A stretch of 64,000 nt of DNA from Micromonospora phaseoli (GTDB lineage: Bacteria > Actinomycetota > Actinomycetes > Mycobacteriales > Micromonosporaceae), in the NCBI RefSeq assembly GCF_900109115.1, contig NZ_FNYV01000009.1:124001-188000 (forward strand), given 5' to 3'. The first letter of the stretch is position 1. Each line of letters starts with the position of its first letter. A program made the position numbers and the translations under genes. Below, one piece after another: positions 1-7,505 of this stretch. The notes beneath the pieces are model-generated. The model had not been told where the DNA came from. It did no database searches and saw nothing but the letters and a program-made list of their open reading frames with translations.

Positions 1-399
1 CGGGAAGTCGCGCCGTAGGTGCGGCCAGACCGGCGCGAAGTAGGAGGCGTCACCGGCGAGCGGTTCCATCGACCAGAACAGCCCCATCGGGTCGACCCCG
101 GAGTACGAGCCCTCGACGGGGGCGTCCTGGGAGACGTCCACGGTGCCGGTGGCGTCGGCCACGAAGGTGGCTGACGCGTGCCATGACTGCCCCGTGTGGT
201 CCTCGGCCTCGGCGGAGACGACCACCCGCTCACCGGCGGCCAGACCGCCGACGCGTACCCGGACCGGCTCGTCGGCGAGCGCGGCGGCCGGTGTCACGTC
301 CAGGCGCAGCTGGGCTGCGCCACCCACCCCCCGGTCACCGCCGAGCATGGCCGCGACCAGCAGCGCCGCCACGACGGCGGGCAGCATCCTGACCTTCAT
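1..399 (-). CDS. Acyl-CoA thioesterase / BAAT N-terminal-domain protein (3' part outside window)
   Basis: The gene starts at ATG 399 and reads off the left edge, so only 133 codons are visible. The first ~28 residues form a basic start plus hydrophobic stretch, a signal peptide or membrane anchor. The following ~100 residues resemble the N-terminal beta-sandwich of the acyl-CoA thioesterase/bile acid-CoA:amino acid N-acyltransferase family: segments such as LRLDVTPAAALADEPVRVRV, GTVDVSQDAPVEGSY and GVDPMGLFWSMEP are typical. The family normally has an alpha/beta-hydrolase domain after this region, which would lie outside the window. An in-frame ATG at 414 is an alternative start, but GGGGTGA lies just before 399. 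A signal peptide would place it outside the cytoplasm, unusual for a CoA-ester hydrolase, so the substrate is open. Confidence 0.75.
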   Translation of the reverse strand, partial: MKVRMLPAVVAALLVAAMLGGDRGVGGAAQLRLDVTPAAALADEPVRVRVGGLAAGERVVVSAEAEDHTGQSWHASATFVADATGTVDVSQDAPVEGSYSGVDPMGLFWSMEPLAGDASYFAPVWPHLRRDFP

Positions 400-564
400 C
401 GGCTCACCCCGCATCGACGGGTTACCGTACCGCCCGTTCGCGACCTGCGAGCGGTACGGCGGAGGGCGTGCCAGCAACGCCGATACCCGGCGGAGCAGCC
501 GCTGATCAGGACTGGCCGGTTGCCCGCCTCGTCGCGACGCGTGCTCGACCTCGTGGAGCGGACC

Positions 565-1386
565 TCACGTCGTCGAGGTGAGGCCGCCACGCGGCTGGGC
601 GACGTCCTCCTCGATCGCCGGCCCGTACCCCTCGTCGACGCTGACCTTGCGCGCGATGACTCCGAGCAGGACGCCGTACACCACTTTGGAGGTGATGTCG
701 GCGAGGGTGTAGGTGATCTGTCGGGCGACGACGCCGTCGGCGGAGTCCCACATGGCCGGCATCAGGTACGCGCCGGGGTAGAGCAGCCAGGAGATCAGCA
801 GCAGCCACCACACCGCCTTGGCGATCGGCCGTGCGGAGATGGGCAGCCGGTGCAGGTTGCCGAAGATGACCCGGTAGACCAGCACGAGCAGCAGCACGAA
901 GAACGCGGTGCTGACCAGGCCCCAGATCCAGAAGGGCGCCGACCGGTCGACTTCGTGGAACTGGCCGGCGTAGCCGGTGTAGATCATCGCCAGCCCACCG
1001 ACGACGAAGAGCACCCAGGTGCGGTGGAACGCCCGGCCGGTGATGCCGAGTACCACCAGCAGTTGGATGAGCAGCACCGGCACGTCGATCGACCAGTTCA
1101 TGTACCGGTAGCCGTTGCTGAACAGGATGTCGCTGCCCACGTACGCGGTGCCGGTCCAGTCGAACGCCTCGGACCAGCGCTGGGCCAGTACCCACAGCTC
1201 GAAGAACGCGGAGATCATCACGACTGCGGAGAGCGTCGAGGCCAGCTGGTAACGCCGTCCGGACGTGTTCCGGGTGAGCAGGAAGTAGACCAGGCCGGCG
1301 GCCATCACCGCATAGCCGAGGGTCAGCACATGCGAGACGATCGTGTACTGGTCGACGTTGTAGTCGAACAAGTTCTCAAAGTTCAC
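565..1386 (-). CDS. NDQ-type microbial rhodopsin, putative light-driven sodium pump
   Basis: A 273-aa seven-helix retinal protein. Helix C reads RYMNWSIDVPVLLIQ, so the three positions that are D-T-E in proteorhodopsin are N97, D101 and Q108, the NDQ signature of Na+-pumping rhodopsins such as KR2. Helix G has the Schiff-base lysine K234 in ADITSKVVYG, with D230 and R222 also kept. Other segments closely match KR2 as I remember it: SHVLTLGYAVM, LSAVVMISAF, GQFHEV (E145), YPGAYLMP. The start is GTG at 1386, with GGGAG six bases upstream. It is divergent from the retinal-forming blh gene with only 33 bp between. A light-driven outward Na+ pump in the plasma membrane is inferred from the motif; H+ transport without Na+ is known for the family. 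Nothing indicates disruption. Confidence 0.93.
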   Translation of the reverse strand: MNFENLFDYNVDQYTIVSHVLTLGYAVMAAGLVYFLLTRNTSGRRYQLASTLSAVVMISAFFELWVLAQRWSEAFDWTGTAYVGSDILFSNGYRYMNWSIDVPVLLIQLLVVLGITGRAFHRTWVLFVVGGLAMIYTGYAGQFHEVDRSAPFWIWGLVSTAFFVLLLVLVYRVIFGNLHRLPISARPIAKAVWWLLLISWLLYPGAYLMPAMWDSADGVVARQITYTLADITSKVVYGVLLGVIARKVSVDEGYGPAIEEDVAQPRGGLTSTT

Positions 1387-1419
1387 GGCACTCCCGCCAG
1401 ATCACTGCTTTCGTCCCAA
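1387..1419. promoter_or_regulatory. 33-bp divergent control region between rhodopsin and blh
   Basis: The two starts are 33 bp apart, so promoters for both genes must overlap each other or the coding sequences. The strip contains the rhodopsin Shine-Dalgarno (GGGAG on the minus strand). A TATAT motif just inside blh is the only AT-rich hexamer-like element. No clear -35/-10 pair is visible. Confidence 0.4.
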
Positions 1420-2421
1420 ATGAGGCTATATGGTCCGCTGGTGTGGGCGGGTGGAGATCAGCTACCGGCCCGGGTAGCCGTCGTGGCGTCCCGGGCCGTG
1501 GTCGGCGCCACGCTCGCCGTCGAGCTGGTGGTGCCGGGCGGCTGGGGCGACGCCGGCCCGGCTCTGCTGGTGGCCGGCCTGGTCGTCGGCATTCCGCACG
1601 GTGCGCTGGACCACCTCGTACCCCGGTTCGTACTCGGCCCGCGGGCACCGCGCGTGGCACTGCTCGCGGCCGGCTACGCGGCGCTGGTCGTGGCGGTCTT
1701 CCTGGCCTTTCGGGCGCTACCCGGGCCGGCCCTGCTCGCCTTCCTGCTGCTCTCCGCCGCCCACTTCGGCACGGGTGAGACGGCCTTCACCGACTTCCGC
1801 GCCGGCCGCCCGTCCCGCATCGACCCGCTCACCGCCGCCGCCTTCGGTACGACGCTCGTGCTGCTGCCCCTCGCGGCGCACCGGGCCGAGGTGGCCCCGC
1901 TGGTCGCGGCGCTCTCCGCCGGTTCCGGCGGCCTGCCCCCCGGCCCGGCCCGCGCGGCCGTCACCGCCGTGACCGTCCTCGCCGTCGTCGCCGGCGTACG
2001 GTGCTGGCGGCGCGGCGACCACGCCCTGGCCGCCGAGCTGGCCCTGCTGTTGGCGCTGGTCCTGGTGGTGCCGCCGCTGGCGGCGTTCGGGGCGTACTTC
2101 GGCGGCTGGCACGCACCCCGGCACCTCGCCCGGCTGCTGGCCGCCGACCCGTCCAACGCGGCAGACCTGGCCGCCGGCCGGCTGGCCCGCCCACTGCGGC
2201 GGCTGGCCCGGCAGGCCGCGCTACCCAGCCTGGCCGCGCTCGGTGTGCTGGCCGTGCTCTGGCTCACCGCCGACTGGCCCGAGTCGGCGGCGACCGCCCT
2301 GATGCTCATCGCGGCGCTCACCGTGCCACATGCCCTGGTCGTCGCCGTCCTCGACCGTGCCGCGCGCCGGACGGCGATCCGGCCGCGGCACCTCGCTGAC
2401 GGTCAACCTCGACGACCTTGA
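1420..2421 (+). CDS. blh: Brp/Blh family beta-carotene 15,15'-dioxygenase (retinal synthase)
   Basis: A 333-aa polytopic membrane enzyme that would split beta-carotene into two retinal molecules, the chromophore of the adjacent rhodopsin. Family hallmarks are present: GIPHGALDH (H60, H65) in an early helix, LSAAHFGTG (H115), GWHAPRH (H231, H235), and TVPHALVV (H304); the histidines are the presumed iron ligands. Eight or so hydrophobic segments fill the rest. Start choice is uncertain: ATG 1420 gives the family length but has no good ribosome binding site, so a leaderless mRNA or GTG 1441 is possible. The reading frame stays open far upstream over the antisense of the rhodopsin, which is a GC-skew artefact. 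It is transcribed away from the rhodopsin and ends at a strong hairpin shared with the convergent exporter operon. Confidence 0.9.
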   Translation: MRLYGPLVWAGGDQLPARVAVVASRAVVGATLAVELVVPGGWGDAGPALLVAGLVVGIPHGALDHLVPRFVLGPRAPRVALLAAGYAALVVAVFLAFRALPGPALLAFLLLSAAHFGTGETAFTDFRAGRPSRIDPLTAAAFGTTLVLLPLAAHRAEVAPLVAALSAGSGGLPPGPARAAVTAVTVLAVVAGVRCWRRGDHALAAELALLLALVLVVPPLAAFGAYFGGWHAPRHLARLLAADPSNAADLAAGRLARPLRRLARQAALPSLAALGVLAVLWLTADWPESAATALMLIAALTVPHALVVAVLDRAARRTAIRPRHLADGQPRRP

Positions 2422-2455
2422 CCGGGTGGGTCCGCCGCAGCGGCACTGCGCAGGG

Positions 2456-2489
2456 GACAGCGCCGCATCCATGCGGATGCGGCGCTGTC
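2456..2489. terminator. Bidirectional terminator hairpin
   Basis: A perfect 15-bp inverted repeat (2456-2470 and 2475-2489) with a 4-base ATGC loop between the convergent blh and ABC permease genes. There is no U-tract, as is usual in actinobacteria. Confidence 0.75.
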
Positions 2490-2503
2490 ACGTTGCGATC
2501 GAT

Positions 2504-3268
2504 TTAGCTGATCTTCTTGCGGTAGATCGCTGTGGCGGCGGCGTAGGCGGCCACGAGCATGCCGGCGCACCAGGCGAGGGCGATCCAGATGTCGTCGCCG
2601 GCGGGTTGCTGCGCGAACAGCGCGCGGAGAGTGTTCACGATGGACGTGACCGGCTGGTTCTCGGCGAACCACGCGACCGGGCCGGGCATCGAGTCGGTGG
2701 GGACGAACGCCGAGCTGATGAAGGGCAGGAAGATCAGCGGGTAGCTGAAGGCGCTGGCGCCGTCGACGGTCTTGGCGGACAGTCCCGCTATCACGGCGAT
2801 CCAGGTGAGGGCGAGGGTGAACAGGATCAGGATGCCGGCGACGGCGAGCCAGTCGGCTACGGAGGCGCCGGTGCGGAACCCCATGATCAGTGCGACGCCG
2901 GTGACGATCACGAGCGAGGCCAGGTTGGCGACGAGTGAGGTCAGCACATGCGCCCAGAGCACGGAGGGCCGTGGGATCGGCATCGACTGGAAGCGCTCGA
3001 AGATGCCGCCCTGCATGTCCAGGAACAGGCGGTACGCCGTGTAGGCGATGCCGGATGCGATGGTGATGAGCAGGATGCCCGGGAGCATGTAGTTGATGTA
3101 CGACCCGTCGGATCCGGTGTTGATGGCACCGCCCAGCACGTACACGAAGAGCAGCATCAGCGCGACCGGGGTGACCGCTGTGGTGATGATGGTGTCCGGG
3201 CTGCGGAGGATGTGACGCAGGGAGCGGCCGGTGAGGGTTCCGGTGTCGCTGAGGGCGTGGGCGGTCAT
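2504..3268 (-). CDS. ABC-2 type multidrug exporter permease (DrrB-like)
   Basis: A 254-aa protein with six predicted transmembrane segments and the ABC-2 layout: a cytoplasmic amino end with LRHILRSPDTIITT, a first helix LLFVYVLGGAI, the coupling loop MQGGIFERFQSMPIPR, and a late FVPTDSMPGPVAWFAENQP loop found in daunorubicin-resistance permeases. It overlaps the ATPase gene by 4 bp (ATGA), so both subunits are translationally coupled. The expected role is export of a hydrophobic compound; the substrate cannot be read from the sequence. Confidence 0.9.
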   Translation of the reverse strand: MTAHALSDTGTLTGRSLRHILRSPDTIITTAVTPVALMLLFVYVLGGAINTGSDGSYINYMLPGILLITIASGIAYTAYRLFLDMQGGIFERFQSMPIPRPSVLWAHVLTSLVANLASLVIVTGVALIMGFRTGASVADWLAVAGILILFTLALTWIAVIAGLSAKTVDGASAFSYPLIFLPFISSAFVPTDSMPGPVAWFAENQPVTSIVNTLRALFAQQPAGDDIWIALAWCAGMLVAAYAAATAIYRKKIS

Positions 3269-4077
3269 CGGGGTTCCTCTCCTGCGGACATCGCGACCTC
3301 GTCGCCGGTGTCACCGGTGCCGCCGACGAGGGCGAGGAAGACGTCCTCGAGGGTCGGCTGCTTCTCGACGTACTCGACCTTGGCGGACGGGAGGAGCCGC
3401 TTCAGCTCGGCGAGGGTGCCGTTCTGGATGATCGTGCCTTGGTGCAGGATCGCGATCCGGTCGGCGAGTTGCTCGGCCTCGTCGAGGTACTGGGTGGTCA
3501 GCAGGATGGTCGTGCCGTCCTTGGCGAGCTGCTTCACCGTCTGCCAGACCTCGATGCGGCCCTGCGGGTCGAGGCCGGTGGTCGGCTCGTCGAGGAACAC
3601 GACCGGCGGGTTGCCGACAAGGCTCATCGCGATGTCCAGCCGCCGGCGCATGCCGCCCGAGTACGTCGCCGCCCGGCGGTTCCCGGCAGCAGTGAGCGAG
3701 AAACGGGCGAGCATGTCGTCAGCGACCGCACCCGGGTTCTTCAGGTGGCGGAGCCTCGCTACCAGGACCAGATTCTCCCTGCCGGTGAGCACTCCGTCGA
3801 CCGCGGCGAACTGGCCGGTCAGGCTGATCGACTTGCGCACGTCGCCCGGGGCCGAGGAGACGTCGAAGCCGTTGACGGTCGCGGTGCCGGTGTTCGCCTT
3901 CAGCAGCGTCGACAGGATCCGCACCAGCGTGGTCTTTCCGGCGCCGTTCGAGCCGAGCAGAGCGAAGATGCTCCCGGCTGCCACGTCGAGGTCGACGCCC
4001 CGCAGCACGTGCAGGTCGCGGTAGGACTTCGTGATGGCCCGCACCCTGATCGCAGGTTCGCGCGTCGTGGTGGTCAT
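3265..4077 (-). CDS. ABC transporter ATP-binding protein (DrrA-like)
   Basis: A 270-aa ATPase with Walker A GSNGAGKTT near residue 43, Q-loop LTGQFAAVD, signature YSGGMRRR, Walker B VVFLDEPTTGLDP and H-loop region replaced by TTQYLDEAEQLADR (Q at the switch position, as in many DrrA proteins). The C-terminal TLEDVFLALVG motif is typical of the DrrA subfamily. It overlaps the permease (ATGA at 3265-3268) and the upstream DUF1048 gene (ATGA at 4074-4077). It would energise the DrrB-like permease. Confidence 0.92.
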   Translation of the reverse strand: MTTTTREPAIRVRAITKSYRDLHVLRGVDLDVAAGSIFALLGSNGAGKTTLVRILSTLLKANTGTATVNGFDVSSAPGDVRKSISLTGQFAAVDGVLTGRENLVLVARLRHLKNPGAVADDMLARFSLTAAGNRRAATYSGGMRRRLDIAMSLVGNPPVVFLDEPTTGLDPQGRIEVWQTVKQLAKDGTTILLTTQYLDEAEQLADRIAILHQGTIIQNGTLAELKRLLPSAKVEYVEKQPTLEDVFLALVGGTGDTGDEVAMSAGEEPR

Positions 4078-4460
4078 GATCGCTTTCCCTCACCGTTGTC
4101 GCTGGTGGCGGCGTCGATCGCCTTCCTGAGGCGCTCGCGTTCCTTGTCTATCCACTGCTTGCCGGAGTAGGCCTGCAGGAACGTCTCGGCGAACTCGACC
4201 GGGTCGTCGCCGACGATTGCGCGGACCGGCGTTCCGTCGGCAACCGCACGCTCCCAGAGGTCGACGAAGTCGCCGAGCATCGTGATGAGCGTGTCGCCGT
4301 CGAGGATCCCTCCGTGGTACATGAAGTACCGCTGAAGAGCCTTGGCCGCGCCGCGATAGGGCTCCGGCAGGGCCTCGATTCGGGCCATGTGCCGCTTGTA
4401 CTGCTTCTTCTGCTCGAGCGACCCGACGAGCGTCTCGATCCACTTCGCAGCCATGCTCAT
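4074..4460 (-). CDS. DUF1048 family protein
   Basis: A 128-aa helical protein (KWIETLVGSLEQKKQYKRHM..., then LQRYFMYHGGILDGDT). The family is widespread next to PadR regulators and ABC exporters, but its function is not established. ATG 4460 overlaps the padR stop as ATGA; the in-frame ATG 4454 is better spaced from the GGAGG at 4463-4468 and is an alternative. The conserved gene position suggests an accessory role in the regulator/exporter module. Confidence 0.85.
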   Translation of the reverse strand: MSMAAKWIETLVGSLEQKKQYKRHMARIEALPEPYRGAAKALQRYFMYHGGILDGDTLITMLGDFVDLWERAVADGTPVRAIVGDDPVEFAETFLQAYSGKQWIDKERERLRKAIDAATSDNGEGKRS

Positions 4461-4804
4461 GCTCCTCCGTCGTGTTGGTTGTCGTTGTGGTGGAGTTGCT
4501 CGATGCGTTCCGCGAGGACGCTCCACGTCCTCCAGAACTCGGCGAGTTGGTCTCGCCCCTTCGCGTTGAGCGAATACACCTTCCGCGGGGGCCCTTTTTC
4601 GGAGGGAACCTTCTCCACGTCCACGAACCCGCGCTGCTCGACGCGGACGAGCAGCGCGTAGATGGTGCCTTCCGCGATGTCCGAGAATCCGCGGTCGCGC
4701 AGCCACGCGGTGATCTCGTAGCCGTAGGCGGATCGGCGGCTCAGGATCGCCAGGACGATGCCCTCGAGAGTGCCCTTCAGCATCTCTGTCATCTGGTTGC
4801 CCAT
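4457..4804 (-). CDS. PadR family transcriptional regulator
   Basis: A 115-aa winged-helix protein: an N-terminal MLKGTLEGIVLAILSRR helix, GYEITAWLRDRG, EGTIYALLVRVEQRGFV, and the wing with GPPRKVYSLNAKGRDQL. This is the short PadR-s2/LmrR-like type that represses multidrug exporter genes and is released by ligand binding. It is the first gene of a four-gene operon with DUF1048, drrA-like and drrB-like genes; all junctions overlap by 4 bp. Repeated CTAC...GTAG sites 35-65 bp upstream suggest autoregulation. Confidence 0.92.
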   Translation of the reverse strand: MGNQMTEMLKGTLEGIVLAILSRRSAYGYEITAWLRDRGFSDIAEGTIYALLVRVEQRGFVDVEKVPSEKGPPRKVYSLNAKGRDQLAEFWRTWSVLAERIEQLHHNDNQHDGGA

Positions 4805-4836
4805 GCCATCATCCCCTCGCTACCCAGCGACGCTTA

Positions 4837-4869
4837 CTACTGGTAGACGGTAACACTAGGTACCGGTAG
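4837..4869. promoter_or_regulatory. Candidate PadR operator
   Basis: Two related palindromic sites lie upstream of padR: CTACTGGTAG (4837-4846) and CTAGGTACCGGTAG (4856-4869, with TACCGGTA inside). Their GGTAG half-sites are 23 bp apart, about two helical turns. Placement and repetition fit an autoregulatory operator, but this is inference. Confidence 0.45.
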
Positions 4870-5024
4870 ATAGCAACGCTGAATACCGAGGGATCTCAGA
4901 ACAGGGGCCGGGTGTCATCCCGCCCGTAGCGGTCCGGCCGGCGTCGGCGTCGGTGGTGCACCTTGGCTGCACAGGTGGCTGTACGACCGGCGACGTGCTG
5001 TCAGGGACGCCCTAGGCTGGCACC

Positions 5025-5618
5025 ATGTCGACGGGGCGTGAAGTGATCGACCTGGATGAGCAGAACCATCAGTCGACGGCGGCGGGCAGCGTGGTGCCCG
5101 ACCGCCTCCTGGCTAGACGGAAGATGGGTGTCCGGCTCGTCGCTGCCTTTGTCGTCGGCGCGGTGCTTGGTGGCTTTGGTGTACACGAGCTGCGGGACTC
5201 GCAGGAGGAGCGGGAGCGAAATGCTTCGGTCGCACTCGTGGCCTTCCCCGTATCCATCGCTGGCGGGGGTTCGGACGTCGACGGCGTTCTCCAGCTGGAC
5301 GGGCAACTGGCAGTGACCAACGCTGGCCAGGCACCGATTACGGTTCGTGCGGCGACTGGGCAAGCACCGGGTGCTTTGGTCAGTGACACCGGCAGGTCCC
5401 GCTTGCTACGCCCCGGTGGTACCGACGTGATCGACGTCAAGCTGCGCCTCGAATGCGCCACCGCGTTCGGGGGTGAGCTGTTGTCGATGCGATTCTCGGT
5501 CGAGACCGGCGATCACCAGGTCAGAGAGATCGACTACCCCGTCGCCCTGGTGGGGAGCAGCTGGCACGCCGAGCAGCCGTGCGCGCACTTCCGCGCGAAG
5601 GAGAAGCGCGGCGGATAG
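5025..5618 (+). CDS. Hypothetical single-pass membrane protein
   Basis: A 197-aa protein of no family I recognise. Residues 1-35 are cytoplasmic and basic near the end. One transmembrane helix covers about 36-54 (VRLVAAFVVGAVLGGFGVHEL), and the remaining ~140 residues would be extracytoplasmic and beta-rich, with two cysteines (LECAT, EQPCAHF) that could form a disulfide. It looks like a membrane-anchored beta-sandwich. It stands alone between the padR control region and a tRNA gene on the other strand. Confidence 0.7.
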   Translation: MSTGREVIDLDEQNHQSTAAGSVVPDRLLARRKMGVRLVAAFVVGAVLGGFGVHELRDSQEERERNASVALVAFPVSIAGGGSDVDGVLQLDGQLAVTNAGQAPITVRAATGQAPGALVSDTGRSRLLRPGGTDVIDVKLRLECATAFGGELLSMRFSVETGDHQVREIDYPVALVGSSWHAEQPCAHFRAKEKRGG

Positions 5619-5670
5619 CGCTGAAGCGGATCTCCGGAGGGCGTGCGGCTGCGGACTCAGCGAGTATCCG

Positions 5671-5747
5671 TGGTGGGGCGGGCGGGGCTCGAACCCGCGA
5701 CCGAGGGATTATGAGTCCCCTGCTCTAACCGGCTGAGCTACCGCCCC
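5671..5747 (-). tRNA. tRNA with CAT anticodon (tRNA-Ile2 or elongator tRNA-Met)
   Basis: A 77-nt cloverleaf read on the minus strand: acceptor GGGGCGG pairs with CCGCCCC, then A and an encoded CCA. The D arm is GCTCAGCCGGTTAGAGC, the anticodon loop CTCATAA, and the T arm GCGGGTTCGAGCCCCGC. The anticodon stem and variable region (AGCAGGGGA...TCCCTCGGTCGC) resemble bacterial tRNA-Ile2, whose CAT is changed to lysidine-AU by TilS, but elongator Met cannot be excluded by eye. Confidence 0.9.
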
Positions 5748-5807
5748 GGTACCGGGCCGGATCTTATCCCGCCCAGTCGATCACCGGCCAGCGTCGATGG
5801 CTGTTCC

Positions 5808-7505
5808 TCACCGGCGTCGCCCCCGTGCCAGCAGCACGATGGGCATCGCGAGGATAACAGTGAGCAGCCAGCCGACCACGACCACACCCCACAACAGGCC
5901 CTTGTCCTCCTCGGCGGTGGGGCTGATGAACATGCCGAGGGTGAGCAGCAGGGTGAGCCCGCCGACCACCAGGGTGGCGAGGCCGCTGAGCACCATCAGC
6001 AGCACCTCCCACCAGGCCCGCTTCGGGCGGGCCAGGTGTTCGTGGGCCTCGCGCACCGCGCGTGGTTGTGGGATCTGCTCAGGGGGGCGGGGCGGCATGT
6101 TGACCTGCCGGTCGATCGGCACTCCGGCGTCGATCACGTTCATCGCCGCCGGGCGCAGGTCGAACAGAGTCGGCTCGATGTGCAGCACGATCGCGTCGTG
6201 GCCGATCAGCTGCCGGGCGCCGTCCGGCCAGGCGAGCAGCGCGGCGCAGTCGGCGTACCCGACGGTGAGGGTGCCCCCGGCGGCGAGGCGGCTGACCCCC
6301 TCGGTTCCGATCCGCAGTCGGCTGTCGTCGTCTCGACTGTGGTAGGTGGTGCCGGTCGCGGTCGACTCCGACGAGGTGGGCGCGGCGGTGAAGCCGGCCC
6401 AGTCGGCACTGGTCCCGTCCGGCACCATAAGCAGCGCCGAGGCGCAGAGTTCCTGGGCCACCTCGTGCAGGTCGGCGACGGTGACGGCCTTGAAGTCGGC
6501 GAGGTGCTCGTCGATGGTGCGGTTCGGTTCGCCGGTGAGCAGGTTGAAGGCGTACGCGGGCAGTCGCGCGGCGTCGGCCTCGGCGGTGGCGTACATGTCG
6601 ACCCGCTTGGCCACCGCGGCGTCGAGGTCGCTCTGCTCGATCCGACCCACCCGCAGCTTTGCCAGCACGTCGACGAACCCGCCGAGCACGGCGTCCTGCT
6701 TCTCGGCGAGCGCGTCGGCGAGGGCCCGCAGGTGGGCCTGGCCGTCGCCACGAGGCTCGTACCCGGTGGTGGTGGTGTAGGAGAGCCCGGCGTCCTGGCG
6801 CAGTGCCCGGAACAGCTCGCGTTCCAGCACGTCGGCGAAGACGCTCGCGGCGGCGCAGCGCCGCACGACCGCGTCGAGCACCACTGCCTGCGAGCCGTGC
6901 ACGAAGTACGCCGGAGTGGTGGGCAGTGCCGAGGAGGCGACCGGTACCGGCTGCCGGGTGCCGGCCGGCAGTGGCAGCCGCAGCCCTTCGGGCACCCGGT
7001 CGCCGGCGATCCAGAGCACCGCGTTCTCCCGGGTGAACCAGCGCGCGGCCCACTGACGCAGGTCCTCGGCGGTGAGCCTGCCCAGCCCCCACTCGGGGTA
7101 GCTGCTCAGCCCGTAGTCGCGTGCGCCGTGCCGCCACAGCGGGATGTCGTCGATGGGCGCGCCGCCCCGGCTGCTCCACTCGGTGCGCAGGATGCCCTTC
7201 TCCACCTCCAGCCGACCGGTGGGCAGGTCGGCGAGGTTGGCGCAGACGGCGGTGAGGAAGGTGGCGATGTCCGGCGCGGAGCCCTGCATGTGGAAGGTGG
7301 TGAAGACCGGCCCGGTGGCGCCGTTGAAGTGGTAGTCGGCCACGCCCAGCGGGGCGAGAACGAGGTGCTCCAGCAGGTGGGTGATGCCGTGGCGGGGCAG
7401 CGTCTCGTCGGCGGTGCCGACCCGGAAGGTCAACCCGGCGCGCATCGGCCCGCCGGTGGCGGCGAGCAGGGTCGGCACCCCGTCGGTCTCCAGGTGCTGG
7501 ATCAC
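5808..7505 (-). CDS. M16-type (insulinase-like) peptidase homolog with C-terminal membrane anchor
   Basis: A 565-aa protein with the inverted zinc motif HLLEH at residues 43-47, followed by the helix containing EVEKGILRTEW (E102/E109), where M16 enzymes keep the third zinc ligand. The fold continues with SYPEWGLGRLTAEDLRQWAARWF and a second repeat with the LRQDAGLSYTTTTGYEP motif. About 400 residues are M16-like, then a Pro-rich linker and two transmembrane helices (about 500-525 and 533-555). It begins at GTG 7505, overlapping the upstream gene as GTGA. Proteolysis is plausible because the zinc motif is intact, but substrate is unknown. Confidence 0.8.
   Translation of the reverse strand: MIQHLETDGVPTLLAATGGPMRAGLTFRVGTADETLPRHGITHLLEHLVLAPLGVADYHFNGATGPVFTTFHMQGSAPDIATFLTAVCANLADLPTGRLEVEKGILRTEWSSRGGAPIDDIPLWRHGARDYGLSSYPEWGLGRLTAEDLRQWAARWFTRENAVLWIAGDRVPEGLRLPLPAGTRQPVPVASSALPTTPAYFVHGSQAVVLDAVVRRCAAASVFADVLERELFRALRQDAGLSYTTTTGYEPRGDGQAHLRALADALAEKQDAVLGGFVDVLAKLRVGRIEQSDLDAAVAKRVDMYATAEADAARLPAYAFNLLTGEPNRTIDEHLADFKAVTVADLHEVAQELCASALLMVPDGTSADWAGFTAAPTSSESTATGTTYHSRDDDSRLRIGTEGVSRLAAGGTLTVGYADCAALLAWPDGARQLIGHDAIVLHIEPTLFDLRPAAMNVIDAGVPIDRQVNMPPRPPEQIPQPRAVREAHEHLARPKRAWWEVLLMVLSGLATLVVGGLTLLLTLGMFISPTAEEDKGLLWGVVVVGWLLTVILAMPIVLLARGRRR

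Noticed and set aside
196..1419. Long plus-strand open frame upstream of blh
   Set aside because: It is antisense to the rhodopsin, has the His/Gln/Val/Arg/Asp-rich look of shadow frames, and has no ribosome binding site; only the part from 1420 has Blh motifs.
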